Assembly: GCA_017547385.1 (NCBI GenBank)
Contig: JAFYPU010000012.1
Coordinates: 1 to 64,000, forward strand
From: Bacteroidaceae bacterium
GTDB lineage: Bacteria > Bacteroidota > Bacteroidia > Bacteroidales > Bacteroidaceae
Direction of reading: 5' to 3'
DNA: 64,000 nucleotides
This document shows, in pieces, positions 26,211-35,640 of this stretch. Below the pieces are notes generated by a model. It made no database searches, was not told the origin of the DNA, and saw only the letters and a list, made by a program, of their open reading frames with translations. Position 1 is the stretch's first letter; each line of letters opens with the position of its first letter. Both the position numbers and the translations under genes were made by a program.

Positions 26211-29200
26211 ATGCGAAAACATCTACTTATGCTTTTGGTAGCCCTCGTGTCGGTGGCTGCCATGGCTCAAACAAATGGCAAGCTCTCTGCCCGTCGGCTT
26301 GCTCAGCTGAAAGGAAGTGCAAAGTCGCTGGTGGACCTTTCTAAAAGCAGAATGGGTATTCACGCTTTGGGAGGACGCCCTCAGTTGACCAGTATGGTTC
26401 CAGCGGCAGAGGCCGGCGAAGACCACAAACTTCAAGGCTCCAACTGGGGAGTGCTTAGCACCGAAGATGGCCGCACTTGGTATTACACGCAAGAATTTGA
26501 ATACGATTCGGCCTTGGTTTGGTATTACAGCAAGAGCGACATCACAATCTTCAATGAGAACTATGAGCAAGTGTCAAAACTCACCATCAAAGTGCCCGAA
26601 GGTAGCAAGGTGAATTCCATTCAGGTGTTCGGAACTGTTACCACCAAGTTCTTCGACAATGATGCCAAGACATGGGAATTCTTGGTCTATACGCACGAAG
26701 TGGGCAACAATGGTCAACAGATTAACACCATCACAGCTTACGACAACAAGGGAAAGAAAAAAGTAAGCTACGATGCCTACGGTGCTATCTTCTATGACGC
26801 ATCCGAGGGATTCAGCACATACCATCGCATGGCTGTGGTGAGTGAAGAAACGGTTACCGAAGGCGAAGGAGCAGCAGCCGTGAGCAAGAATGTGCATGTG
26901 GTGAAAATGCTCAGACCTGCAGCTTATGGTGAAAAGAAACCCGGTGTGGAGCATACTTTCCGCATGGATACTGAACTTATCAACTATAGCGACGGCGCTT
27001 TCTTCAATATGTATAAGGTGAACGGCAGTCCTTATTACACGCTCTCCCATTACGAAAAGCCTTACATGAGTGGTTACGACCCTCAGACCTGGGATCCGAT
27101 TGTGGCCGAGAACAATAGCTTCATCACGAAGGTGTACGACAAAGATTACAAGGAAGTGGCCTCGCTCACAATCCCTGTGCAGAAAGGTCAAGACGCACTC
27201 TATACGTTCTATGCCTTCGGTATGTTCTCATACGAAGACCTTACCACGAAATTCTCCAACGATGGCAAGTTCAACTTTGTCATAACCCGCTCCGACTACA
27301 TTGCCTCTACGGACGAGAACGAGTTTGCTTTCGATGTTTACGACCAGGATGGCAAAAAACTCAAAACCCTTTGCGAATATGTGCAGAACTGGAAGCCGAT
27401 GTCCAATGTTCCGGGGCATCCGGAGCAGATGAGCTTCCTCGTTCTGGAAGACGATATGAACAAAATCCGCATGGTGGATATGCCTAACGGGGAAATGGTA
27501 GCCGAATTCGAAGCAGTGGTCGATGGTTTCCAACTTTCGAACAACTACGACCGTGTGGGCACTGAAGGTACTTATAAGTATGCCATTGGTATTGGTGAAG
27601 CCACACTTGATGATGACGACAACGTGATTGCACGCATCGGATGGTACACCAAAGATGGTAAGCCCGAACGTTATGTAACCTTCAACCTCGGTCCTGATGC
27701 CGAACTCTTCACTCCCTATATTGCGGGTGCAACGCTCAATCCCTATCTCTTCGATACGGATTCTGACTACGAATACTTCTATCTTGCGAAGGTGAAGCCC
27801 GAAGGTACAGAAGTGGTGAACGATGTGTTGTGCTTGGCCGATGGCGATGGCAGCACCATCCGCACTTTCGGCCCTCCCACAGCCGGAGGCACTTTCTCGA
27901 GCGGCGACATTTTTGATGCAATGACCCCTGCTCCGAAACTCGTTCTCTGTTATAACAACTCAGACACCGATTCTTATGACGTCTGCTTCTATCACCTTCC
28001 CTTGGCTAAGTGGCCTGCCGGTGGTGATGGCACAGTGGAAAACCCTTATGTCATCACTACAGCCGGCGACATGCTTCTCATGCATAGCAACCCCGCGGCT
28101 CACTATGTGCTCGGTGCTGATATCGACATGAATCTCTATGCCATGGATTGGCAGCCCGTCAACGAGTTTACGGGAACCTTCGACGGACAAGGTCATACCA
28201 TTCGTGGTCTCCGCATCAAGACAGATAATGACTATGTGGGCATTTTTGCTACTACCGGCGAAGGGGCTGTGGTGAAGAACTTCAATCTAGTGAACCCTGT
28301 GGTGGAAACGCATAAGTACAATTACTATGCTTCTTTTGTGGCAGCTTATTCACTTGGCACGAAGTTCGAAAACATCCACATCTACAACGGTGTGTTCTCA
28401 GGTGCTGAAACCGAAGCTGTGGTCGGAGGTCTTTGTGGTGAAGCTTGTATGGAAAGTTCGTTCAACGGATGTTCTGTTCAGGATGTAACCATCAACGTTC
28501 CTCTCGCTCAGATGGTGGGTGGTATCTGCGGCGACACCCGTACCACCACCACGGTGAACGCCTGCTTTGTGAGCGGCGACATCACTGCAGCCTCGTCTTT
28601 GGGTGGTATTGTTGGTACAACCGGAAAGAACTCCACCGTGAGCAATAGCCATGTGTCGGTGAACCTTACGGCAGAATACTCCGTGGGTGGCATTGTGGGT
28701 GTTTCAGAACGTGCTCCTATCGACCATTGTTATGCTGCAGGCACAGTTACGGCAACCAAGGGCAACTTCTATGGCAACCTATGCGCCGGTGGTATTGTGG
28801 GCTTACTCGAAAGCAATTGGGAAGGCTCAACATCGAAGGTACTCTCAGCCTGTGTGTCAATGGTGGACCTTTCTGCCATGCCGACTGATGCCAAGGCTGT
28901 GAACCGCATCGCAGGTATGACCATCGAAAGTGAGACGTATGATGTTGATGAAGAGGTGAAGTACGAAGGCGGTTTGGCTGCCAACTATGCCACTACTGCT
29001 TGGGGTGCACCCTCTGCCTTGGATACCGTTGCCAACGGTGCCGACATTGCGATGGAAGCACTTACGGCTGAATTCTTTGCTTCGTTGGGTTACGCCTATG
29101 GCACAGACATCACTGCTCCCTGGACCGGTGAAAACATCCCTGTGCTTTATTTTGAGGACGAAAAGCCTGCCGGCATTGGCGCAGTGGCAGTTCCCGGCAA

Positions 29201-29402
29201 GGGAGTTGCTTTGCAGCGTGACGCCGACGAGGTGAAGGCTTCGGGTGCGGCATGCATCGCGCTTTATAGCGTTGAGGGCAAGCGCGTAGCCGTGGTGCGA
29301 GGCGACAGCCTCTCACTCTGCGGAGTGCCCGCCGGTGTTTATGTGGTGGTGGCCACCGATGCGCAAGGTCGTCGCACCTCTGCCAAAGTATTGGTGAAGT
29401 AA
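26211..29402 (+). CDS. Large exported GLUG-repeat surface protein
   Basis: The 1063-residue protein begins with a signal peptide (MRKHLLMLLVALVSVAAMAQ). An N-terminal beta-rich region of about 600 residues has no motif I recognise. From about residue 615 come parallel beta-helix GLUG-type repeats (FTGTFDGQGHTIRGL, VVGGLCGEA, MVGGICGD, SLGGIVGTT, SVGGIVGVS). The C-terminal ~70 residues (IALYSVEGKRVAVV...LCGVPAGVYVVVATDAQGRRTSAKVLVK) resemble a type IX secretion/surface-sorting tail. It is probably a surface adhesin or binding protein. A strong terminator at 29437 makes it a single-gene unit. Confidence 0.85.
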   Translation: MRKHLLMLLVALVSVAAMAQTNGKLSARRLAQLKGSAKSLVDLSKSRMGIHALGGRPQLTSMVPAAEAGEDHKLQGSNWGVLSTEDGRTWYYTQEFEYDSALVWYYSKSDITIFNENYEQVSKLTIKVPEGSKVNSIQVFGTVTTKFFDNDAKTWEFLVYTHEVGNNGQQINTITAYDNKGKKKVSYDAYGAIFYDASEGFSTYHRMAVVSEETVTEGEGAAAVSKNVHVVKMLRPAAYGEKKPGVEHTFRMDTELINYSDGAFFNMYKVNGSPYYTLSHYEKPYMSGYDPQTWDPIVAENNSFITKVYDKDYKEVASLTIPVQKGQDALYTFYAFGMFSYEDLTTKFSNDGKFNFVITRSDYIASTDENEFAFDVYDQDGKKLKTLCEYVQNWKPMSNVPGHPEQMSFLVLEDDMNKIRMVDMPNGEMVAEFEAVVDGFQLSNNYDRVGTEGTYKYAIGIGEATLDDDDNVIARIGWYTKDGKPERYVTFNLGPDAELFTPYIAGATLNPYLFDTDSDYEYFYLAKVKPEGTEVVNDVLCLADGDGSTIRTFGPPTAGGTFSSGDIFDAMTPAPKLVLCYNNSDTDSYDVCFYHLPLAKWPAGGDGTVENPYVITTAGDMLLMHSNPAAHYVLGADIDMNLYAMDWQPVNEFTGTFDGQGHTIRGLRIKTDNDYVGIFATTGEGAVVKNFNLVNPVVETHKYNYYASFVAAYSLGTKFENIHIYNGVFSGAETEAVVGGLCGEACMESSFNGCSVQDVTINVPLAQMVGGICGDTRTTTTVNACFVSGDITAASSLGGIVGTTGKNSTVSNSHVSVNLTAEYSVGGIVGVSERAPIDHCYAAGTVTATKGNFYGNLCAGGIVGLLESNWEGSTSKVLSACVSMVDLSAMPTDAKAVNRIAGMTIESETYDVDEEVKYEGGLAANYATTAWGAPSALDTVANGADIAMEALTAEFFASLGYAYGTDITAPWTGENIPVLYFEDEKPAGIGAVAVPGKGVALQRDADEVKASGAACIALYSVEGKRVAVVRGDSLSLCGVPAGVYVVVATDAQGRRTSAKVLVK

Positions 29403-29436
29403 GCAGCTGTTTCCATACATTATATATATAATAATA

Positions 29437-29488
29437 AAAGCCCGACCGACGGATGGCGCAGTGCCTCTCGTCGGTCGGGCTTGTTTTG
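29437..29488 (+). terminator. Terminator of the GLUG-protein gene
   Basis: The stem AAGCCCGACCGACG with CGTCGGTCGGGCTT (14 bp) is followed by TGTTTT. Confidence 0.85.
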
Positions 29489-29598
29489 GGGAGGTCTTTA
29501 TTATAATATATAATGTGTGGTGTGAGGTGAGAGGGGTGGGCGAGAGAGGTGGTGTTATCATCTGAGATTTGTAACAGAAACATGCAAGCACAAGGTGT

Positions 29599-29667
29599 GA
29601 AAATCTGCAAGGCGTTTAGAAAATTCTGCAGTGCTTGTAGAAAATTCTAAACGCCTTGCAGATTTTC
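29599..29667. repeat. 21-bp-unit palindromic array, AAGGCGTTTAG type (A4)
   Basis: The unit order is word 1 (GCAAGGCGTTTAG), the word GCAGTGCTTGT, then the complement of word 1, with AAAATTCT linkers. The whole can fold as a large hairpin whose loop is the middle unit. Upstream of rplM, the gap 29489-29931 holds only this and the promoter. Confidence 0.9.
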
Positions 29668-29770
29668 AAGGGTGGGGTATGGCAAAAAAACTGGTTCTGT
29701 CTTTGCTTTTCTGACGTGCCTCCGGAAGAACGGAACAAGTCGCCTCATGACAAAAAGTTGGGTGTAAGCC

Positions 29771-29801
29771 TTTGTCAATTCGGCAAGAAGTGGTACTTTT
29801 G
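29771..29801 (+). promoter_or_regulatory. -33/-7 promoter of rplM-rpsI
   Basis: TTTG (29771-29774), a 19-bp spacer and TACTTTTG (29794-29801) form a textbook Bacteroidetes promoter. The resulting leader is about 120 nt, long enough for autogenous control by L13, though no such element is proven. Confidence 0.85.
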
Positions 29802-29931
29802 CACGCCGATTATTATCAAGCGGGCTCTCCGAGCCTGTCTTTCTGTGAGTTAAGCGGATAAGTCTTTGGCCGGACCCCGTGAGCTTGCAGTAGATTTTTT
29901 AGTAGTTATAATCATTTAAAACAAAACAAGA

Positions 29932-30393
29932 GTGGACACTTTAAGTTACAAGACCATTTCTGCTAACAAAGCGACCGCCAACAAAGAATGGGTTGTAGTG
30001 GATGCTACAGACCAAGTATTGGGTCGTCTTTGCACGAAAGTTGCCAAATTGTTGCGTGGTAAGTACAAACCCAACTTCACTCCGCACGTTGACTGTGGCG
30101 ACAATGTTATTATCATCAATGCCGACAAGGTGAAGCTCACCGGCAAAAAGTGGACAGACCGCATCTATTACACTTACAGCGGCTATCCCGGTGGTCAGAA
30201 AGAGCACACCCCCGAAAGCATCATGGCAAAGCCCAACGGCGCAGAGAAGTTGCTCCGTCGCGTAGTGAAGGGTATGCTTCCCAAGAACCGCCTTGGCGCA
30301 CACATCCTCGGTAACCTCTACATCTACGAAGGTGGTGAGCACAAGCACGAAGCACAAAGCCCGAAGGCAATTGATATTAACCTCTATAAATAA
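29932..30393 (+). CDS. rplM: 50S ribosomal protein L13
   Basis: The 153-residue protein starts at GTG (MDTLSYKTISANKATANKEWVVVDATDQVLGRL), which fixes the L13 N-terminus. HVDCGDNVIIINADKV and the C-terminal LGNLYIYEGGEHKHEAQ are typical. It is an early-assembly protein of the large subunit. It lies 8 bp upstream of rpsI, the universal L13-S9 operon, which continues toward rpsB and tsf. Confidence 0.97.
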   Translation: MDTLSYKTISANKATANKEWVVVDATDQVLGRLCTKVAKLLRGKYKPNFTPHVDCGDNVIIINADKVKLTGKKWTDRIYYTYSGYPGGQKEHTPESIMAKPNGAEKLLRRVVKGMLPKNRLGAHILGNLYIYEGGEHKHEAQSPKAIDINLYK

Positions 30394-30401
30394 TTGCAGC
30401 A

Positions 30402-30788
30402 ATGGAAATGATTAATGCATTAGGCCGTCGTAAGAGTGCTATCGCACGTATTTACGTAACAGAGGGTACTGGTAAAATCACCATCAATAAGCGCGACCTT
30501 ACCGAATACTTCCCCTCTTCCATCCTGCAGTTCGTTGTAAAGCAACCCCTGAACTTGCTCAACGTTGCAGAAAAATATGACATCAAAGTAAACCTTTGCG
30601 GTGGTGGTTTCACCGGTCAGTCTCAAGCTCTCCGTTTGGCTATCGCTCGCGCTTTGGTGAAAATCAACGCTGACGACAAGAAGGCTCTCCGCGCTGAAGG
30701 CTTCATGACTCGCGATCCCCGTGAGGTTGAACGTAAAAAGCCGGGTCGTCCCAAGGCACGTCGTCGCTTCCAGTTCAGCAAACGTTAA
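30402..30788 (+). CDS. rpsI: 30S ribosomal protein S9
   Basis: The 128-residue protein opens with MEMINALGRRKSAIARIYV and ends with the basic tail KKPGRPKARRRFQFSKR that reaches toward P-site tRNA in the ribosome. Its length is normal, and it is co-transcribed with rplM. It is followed by a 167-bp gap before rpsB. Confidence 0.97.
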   Translation: MEMINALGRRKSAIARIYVTEGTGKITINKRDLTEYFPSSILQFVVKQPLNLLNVAEKYDIKVNLCGGGFTGQSQALRLAIARALVKINADDKKALRAEGFMTRDPREVERKKPGRPKARRRFQFSKR

Positions 30789-30955
30789 TCTCGGCATTGC
30801 TGCTGGAATACGTTTAGCATCTAAACCGACGGGACTTCCCCTATGGCGGAACTACCCGGCGGCTGGTTGACAAAACAAGCCATATTGCAAAGGCTCTCGA
30901 GCACTTGAAGGATGGCACCAACTCAAAAGAAAGTAAACGAACAAAACAAATCAAA
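30789..30955 (+). other. rpsB leader region
   Basis: This 167-bp gap contains a small GTTTAG-CAT-CTAAAC hairpin (about 30811-30826) and several G/C-rich blocks. No promoter box is evident, so rpsB may be read from the rplM promoter, with this stretch acting as an S2-responsive leader; that is inference from rpsB-tsf operons elsewhere. Confidence 0.35.
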
Positions 30956-31765
30956 ATGGCTAGAACAAATTTTGAAACCCTTTTGCAGGCCGGATGTCAT
31001 TTCGGTCACCTCAAACGTAAATGGAACCCCGCTATGGCTCCCTATATCTTCATGGAGCGCAACGGCATCCACATCATCGACCTCCACAAGACTGTGGCTA
31101 AGATTGACGAAGCTGCCGAAGAACTCAAGAAGATTGCTAAGCAGGGAAAGCGTGTCCTTTTCGTTGCTACTAAAAAACAGGCAAAGCAAGTAGTTGCTGA
31201 GAAAGCAGCTTCTATCAATATGCCTTACGTTGCAGAACGTTGGCCGGGCGGTATGCTCACCAACTTCCCCACCATCCGTAAGGCAGTGAAGAAAATGGCC
31301 AATATCGATAAGCTCACCAGCGATGGTACTTATTCAAACCTCTCTAAGCGCGAAATTCTCCAAATCACTCGTCAGCGTGCCAAGCTCGAGAAGAACCTCG
31401 GTTCAATCGCAGACTTGACTCGTCTTCCTGCCGCTCTCTTCGTGGTTGACGTGTGCAAGGAACACATCGCAGTGCGTGAGGCTCAACGTCTGGGCATCCC
31501 CGTGTTCGGTATCGTTGATACCAACTCTAATCCCAATGGTATTGATTACATCATCCCCGCTAACGACGATGCAAACAAGAGCATTGAAGTAATCCTCGAT
31601 GCTTGCTGCGCTGCCATCGCTGAAGGTGTGGAAGAACGTAAGGCTGAGAAAGTTGACGCTGAGGCTGCCGGTGAAGCCGGTGAAGAAAAGGCTCCTCGCA
31701 AGCGTGCTTCTAAAGCTCGCGTAGAGAAGACTGAAGAAGCTGCCGAAGCTCCTGCTGAAGCTTAA
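30956..31765 (+). CDS. rpsB: 30S ribosomal protein S2
   Basis: The 269-residue protein starts at MARTNFETLLQAGCHFGHLKRKWNPAMAPYIF, the family N-terminus; an upstream in-frame ATG lacks homology. The conserved LPAALFVVDVCKEHIAVREAQRLGIPVFGIVDTN region is intact. A C-terminal Glu/Ala/Lys-rich extension of about 40 residues follows, common in Bacteroidetes S2. tsf lies 91 bp downstream, past a stable hairpin. Confidence 0.96.
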   Translation: MARTNFETLLQAGCHFGHLKRKWNPAMAPYIFMERNGIHIIDLHKTVAKIDEAAEELKKIAKQGKRVLFVATKKQAKQVVAEKAASINMPYVAERWPGGMLTNFPTIRKAVKKMANIDKLTSDGTYSNLSKREILQITRQRAKLEKNLGSIADLTRLPAALFVVDVCKEHIAVREAQRLGIPVFGIVDTNSNPNGIDYIIPANDDANKSIEVILDACCAAIAEGVEERKAEKVDAEAAGEAGEEKAPRKRASKARVEKTEEAAEAPAEA

Positions 31766-31791
31766 ACAGATTTTTAAATAACCCAATAGTA

Positions 31792-31832
31792 TCTCCCTCG
31801 CTCCGCCGCAGGAGCGGCCGAAGCGAGGGAGA
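31792..31832 (+). terminator. Hairpin between rpsB and tsf
   Basis: The stem TCTCCCTCGCT/AGCGAGGGAGA (11 bp) lacks a T-run, so it is more likely an attenuating or processing hairpin than a full terminator. Confidence 0.55.
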
Positions 31833-31856
31833 ACTCTTATAAAACAGAAAAGAACT

Positions 31857-32849
31857 ATGGCAGTATCAATGGAAGATATCAAGAAACTGCGCGCTATGAC
31901 CGGCGCAGGTCTTGGAGACTGCAAAAAAGCCTTGGCTGAGGCCGAAGGCGATATCGAAGCAGCAATCGAAATCATTCGTAAGAAGGGTCAGGCTGTGGCA
32001 GCTAAGCGCTCAGACCGTGAAGCTTCTGAAGGTTGCGTGCTCTGCAAGGCTGAAAACGGCTTTGCCGCTATCATCGCTTTGAAGTGCGAAACCGACTTCG
32101 TAGCTAAGAACGCCGACTTCGTTAAGCTCGCTCAAGATGTTATCGACGCAGCTGTTGCCAACAAGTGCAAGACGCTCGAAGAAGTAAAGGCTCTCCCCAT
32201 GGGTGGTGCTACTATCGCTGATGCAGTGGTTGACCGTAGCGGTATCACCGGTGAGAAGATGGAACTCGATGGCTACATGTTCATCGAAGGCGAAAACGTA
32301 GCTACATACAACCACCAAGGCACTAACACTCTCTGCACACTGGCTGCATTCAATAAGCCTGCAGACGAACAAGTAGCTAAGCTCATCGCTATGCAGGTGG
32401 CTGCTATGAATCCTATCGCTGTTGACGAGGACGGTGTTCCCGAATCAGTGAAGGAAACCGAAATCAGCGTTGCTATCGAAAAGACAAAGGCTGAGCAAAT
32501 TCAGAAAGCCGTTGAAGCCGCTCTTAAGAAGGCCGGTTACAATCCTGCTCACTTCGACAGCGAAGACCACATGCAGAGCAACCAAACCAAGGGTTGGATC
32601 ACTGCTGAGGACGTTGAGAACGCAAAAGTTATCATCGCTAAGACTTCTGAAGAAAAGGCTGCAAATCTTCCCGAAGCTATGATTCAGAACATCGCCAAGG
32701 GCCGTCTGAACAAGTTCCTCAAGGAAGTATGCTTGCTCAACCAGGAGTTCATCATGGACAGCAAGAAGACTGTGAAAGATATGCTCAAGGAAGCCGATGC
32801 CGAATTGCAGGTAGTGGACTTCAAGCGCTTCACTCTCCGCGCAGAATAA
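31857..32849 (+). CDS. tsf: Translation elongation factor Ts
   Basis: The 330-residue nucleotide exchange factor for EF-Tu has the N-terminal UBA-like domain (SMEDIKKLRAMTGAGLGDCKKALAEAEGDIEAAIEIIRKKG) and the TDFVAKN motif that contacts EF-Tu. The C-terminal region (NKFLKEVCLLNQEFIMDSKKTVKDML) is also canonical. It is longer than the E. coli protein, as usual in Bacteroidetes. A clear terminator follows. Confidence 0.96.
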   Translation: MAVSMEDIKKLRAMTGAGLGDCKKALAEAEGDIEAAIEIIRKKGQAVAAKRSDREASEGCVLCKAENGFAAIIALKCETDFVAKNADFVKLAQDVIDAAVANKCKTLEEVKALPMGGATIADAVVDRSGITGEKMELDGYMFIEGENVATYNHQGTNTLCTLAAFNKPADEQVAKLIAMQVAAMNPIAVDEDGVPESVKETEISVAIEKTKAEQIQKAVEAALKKAGYNPAHFDSEDHMQSNQTKGWITAEDVENAKVIIAKTSEEKAANLPEAMIQNIAKGRLNKFLKEVCLLNQEFIMDSKKTVKDMLKEADAELQVVDFKRFTLRAE

Positions 32850-32872
32850 GTACTACGCTTACATACAAAGCC

Positions 32873-32908
32873 AAAACTCGCCGACGGATGCCGTTCGGCG
32901 AGTTTTTT
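32873..32908 (+). terminator. Terminator of the rpsB-tsf unit
   Basis: The stem ACTCGCCGA/TCGGCGAGT, with extension, is followed by seven Ts. Confidence 0.88.
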
Positions 32909-33091
32909 TATTGCTTTAGAAAATTGAATGATGCGTGCCGAATGCTTGGGTGTGTTTCTCAATAATCCCCAAAGCATTGCATGAAGCTCTGGAATGTTTC
33001 TTCAATGCAAAATCCCGTATTGTCAACTGCTGCCTCTCGGGGTACACAGTTGATGATACGGGATTTTGAAAATCTGTAAAGGGAAGAAAAG

Positions 33092-34120
33092 TTACAACTT
33101 CTTGATTTTCTCAATCAGAATATGGTTGCGTCGCTTTGTGTCTTGTATGTCGCGTTTCAGTTGCTCGGTGCGCTGCACGGCCCATTCGTTGATGCGTTCC
33201 ACAAACGTGGTGATGATGTCGGCATTGCGTACTTTTGCTTGTGGGTTTACCACCACTTTGAAACTGTTCGGCACCATCTCAACATCGATAATGGCTCCGG
33301 TGGTCAGCGGCTCACCGTCGCAATGCATAGCTCCGGGGGCGGTGCGTGTGATGCGGATTTTGCGTGCTCGAAAAGTCTTGACACGTTTGCTCTCAAGCAG
33401 TGTGTTGTTGAAAAGATGGAATGCCACTTGCGGTGCTTCGATGGTGGGGAACGGCTCCATCACGATGATGTCCATTAAACCGTCTTTCATGGAAGCGTGC
33501 GGTGCGATGAAGGCATTGTTGCCATATTGTGAAGCGTTGGCACAAGCGATGAGAAACGCTTTATGGCTCACTGTTCCGTTTTCGTCCTCGATGGTGTATG
33601 TGTCGGCGTTGTATTTCAAGCCTTCGCGCAGGGTGTTTTCGATGTAGGAGAGGGGGCCGCGTTTCCCGCTTTCGGCAAATTTCTGACTGACAAAGGCATC
33701 GAAGCCTACGCCGCAGGTGCAGAAAAACGGCAGATTATTGATGATACCATAGTCGAGGCTATGCACGATGTCTGCATTCAAGATGCGAATGGCTCCTGCC
33801 GTATCGAGCGGAATTTGAAGGTGTCGTGCCAAACCGTTGCCCGAGCCGCAGGGCACAATGCCCAAGGCTGTTTGTGTGTGAACGAGTGAGCGTGCTACCT
33901 CGTTCACTGTGCCATCACCTCCCACGACTGCCACAATGTCAACCCCCGCAGCGGCAGCCTCTTTGGCCAACTCTGAGGCATGTCCGGCATATTCGGTGAA
34001 CTTTGTCTTGTATTCGAAACGCTCCATATCCAGATTTTCACGAATGATGCGCCGAATGTTGCGTTTCTTGTCGGTTCCCGAAATCGGATTGACGATGAAA
34101 AGGATTTTCTTTTTGCTCAT
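33092..34120 (-). CDS. Diacylglycerol-kinase-family lipid kinase
   Basis: The 342-residue protein starts at MSKKKILFIVNPISGTDKKRN, the DAGK catalytic-domain N-terminus. Motifs include VVGGDGTVNEVARSL (nucleotide binding) and GIVPCGSGNGLARHL, and the C-terminal half is the usual beta-sandwich (TRTAPGAMHCDGEPL). Family members phosphorylate diacylglycerol, undecaprenol-like lipids, sphingoid bases or ceramide. It is divergent from the serine palmitoyltransferase gene across 212 bp, which makes a sphingolipid substrate worth testing. The longer upstream reading was rejected because it adds an unrelated 23 residues. Confidence 0.88.
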   Translation of the reverse strand: MSKKKILFIVNPISGTDKKRNIRRIIRENLDMERFEYKTKFTEYAGHASELAKEAAAAGVDIVAVVGGDGTVNEVARSLVHTQTALGIVPCGSGNGLARHLQIPLDTAGAIRILNADIVHSLDYGIINNLPFFCTCGVGFDAFVSQKFAESGKRGPLSYIENTLREGLKYNADTYTIEDENGTVSHKAFLIACANASQYGNNAFIAPHASMKDGLMDIIVMEPFPTIEAPQVAFHLFNNTLLESKRVKTFRARKIRITRTAPGAMHCDGEPLTTGAIIDVEMVPNSFKVVVNPQAKVRNADIITTFVERINEWAVQRTEQLKRDIQDTKRRNHILIEKIKKL

Positions 34121-34228
34121 AAAATTACACATCCTGCCTTCTGTGAGCAAAAATAAGGAATTCTGTGCCACTTCTTCCAAATTCAGCACATAAAAAGATT
34201 GAACGTGTAATTTTCTTTAACAAATCCC

Positions 34229-34258
34229 CTTGTTTCTGTATTATAATGCGTAAATTTG
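34229..34258 (+). promoter_or_regulatory. Promoter of the serine palmitoyltransferase gene
   Basis: TAAATTTG (34251-34258) with CTTG 18 bp upstream fits the -33/-7 pattern with one mismatch in the -33. The leader is about 70 nt. Confidence 0.55.
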
Positions 34259-34332
34259 CGCAAATATTTGAAAAGTGTGCCGAGCGTTTTTGCGTTATTG
34301 CACGTGGCACGCATAAAAGAAATAGACGTATT

Positions 34333-35520
34333 ATGGGAATTTTACAAGACAGATTGGCGAAATACACCATGCCCCAGGAATTCATGGCGCAGGGCGTATA
34401 TCCCTATTTCCGCGAGATTGACGGAAAGCAAGGCACTGAAGTTACTATGGGTGGGCACAAGGTGCTGATGTTCGGCTCAAATGCATACACCGGGCTTGTG
34501 GGCGATGAGCGCATCATCAATGCTGCGATTGCCGCCACTCACAAGTACGGAACAGGATGTGCCGGTTCGCGTTTCCTCAACGGTACGCTGGATTTGCACG
34601 TGCAACTCGAAAAGGAATTAGCCCAGTTCTTGGGCAAGGATGAGTCGCTCTGCTTCTCCACAGGCTTCACGGTGAACTCCGGCGTTATAGCTTGTCTCAC
34701 CGGCCGAAACGACTATATCATTTGTGATGACCGCGACCACGCCAGCATTGTGGACGGCCGTCGCCTCTCATACTCCACGTGCTTGAAATACAAGCACAAC
34801 GACATGGAGGACCTCGAGAAGCAATTGCAGAAGTGCGCTCCCGAGGCTGTTAAGCTCATTGTGGTGGATGGCGTGTTCTCCATGGAAGGCGATTTGGCTC
34901 CCTTGCCCGAAATCATCCGCCTCAAGCACAAGTATAATGCCACGGTAATGGTGGACGAAGCCCATGGTCTCGGTGTTTTCGGTAAGAACGGACGCGGTGT
35001 GTGCGACTATTTCGGTCTCACAGACGAGGTGGACCTCATCATGGGTACCTTCTCCAAATCTTTGGCCAGCATCGGCGGTTTCATCGCTGCCGATAGCACC
35101 ATCATCAACTGGTTGCGCCACAACACACGCACCTACATCTTCTCTGCCTCCAACACGCCGGCTGCCACAGCTGCCGCCATGGAAGCCCTGCACATCTTGC
35201 AAGAAGAGCCGGAGCGCATCCAGGCACTCTGGGACGTAACGAACTATGCGCTCAAGCGTTTCCGCGAAGCCGGTTTCGAGATGGGCGAAACGCAAAGCCC
35301 CATCATTCCGCTCTATGTGCGCGATGTGGAAAAAACATTCCTCGTTACGAAGATGGCTTTCGATGAAGGTGTGTTTATCAACCCCGTCATCCCGCCCGCC
35401 TGTGCGCCGCAAGACACCTTGGTGCGCGTAGCCCTGATGGCCACCCACACCAAGGAGCAGGTGGACCTCGCCGTGGAGCGTCTCAGCAAGGTGTTCCGTC
35501 AGTTGGACATCATCAAGTAA
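34333..35520 (+). CDS. spt: Serine palmitoyltransferase (alpha-oxoamine synthase)
   Basis: The 395-residue PLP enzyme condenses serine with an acyl-CoA as the first step of sphingolipid synthesis. MGILQDRLAKYTMPQEFMAQGVYPYFREI and VLMFGSNAYTGLVGDERI closely resemble the Bacteroides enzyme as I remember it. Cofactor motifs are YGTGCAGSRFLNGT, DEAHGLGVFG and the Schiff-base Lys in GTFSKSLASIGGF. Related KBL and BioF have the same fold, but the N-terminus and GSRFLNGTLDLHVQLE favour SPT. The start at 34333 omits a non-homologous 56-residue extension. A terminator follows at 35549. Confidence 0.85.
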   Translation: MGILQDRLAKYTMPQEFMAQGVYPYFREIDGKQGTEVTMGGHKVLMFGSNAYTGLVGDERIINAAIAATHKYGTGCAGSRFLNGTLDLHVQLEKELAQFLGKDESLCFSTGFTVNSGVIACLTGRNDYIICDDRDHASIVDGRRLSYSTCLKYKHNDMEDLEKQLQKCAPEAVKLIVVDGVFSMEGDLAPLPEIIRLKHKYNATVMVDEAHGLGVFGKNGRGVCDYFGLTDEVDLIMGTFSKSLASIGGFIAADSTIINWLRHNTRTYIFSASNTPAATAAAMEALHILQEEPERIQALWDVTNYALKRFREAGFEMGETQSPIIPLYVRDVEKTFLVTKMAFDEGVFINPVIPPACAPQDTLVRVALMATHTKEQVDLAVERLSKVFRQLDIIK

Positions 35521-35548
35521 GAAATTTCGAAAAACATTACAGCATAAC

Positions 35549-35585
35549 AAAAAGCCGGAGGCCGTTGAGCTTCCGGCTTTTTTTG
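35549..35585 (+). terminator. Terminator of the spt gene
   Basis: The stem AAAGCCGGA/TCCGGCTTT is followed by a T-run (seven Ts). Confidence 0.88.
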
Positions 35586-35640
35586 ATGGTTGGCGGGGGA
35601 GGTGAAAAAACAAACGTACTCTCCGAAGCATTTCTCAGTA

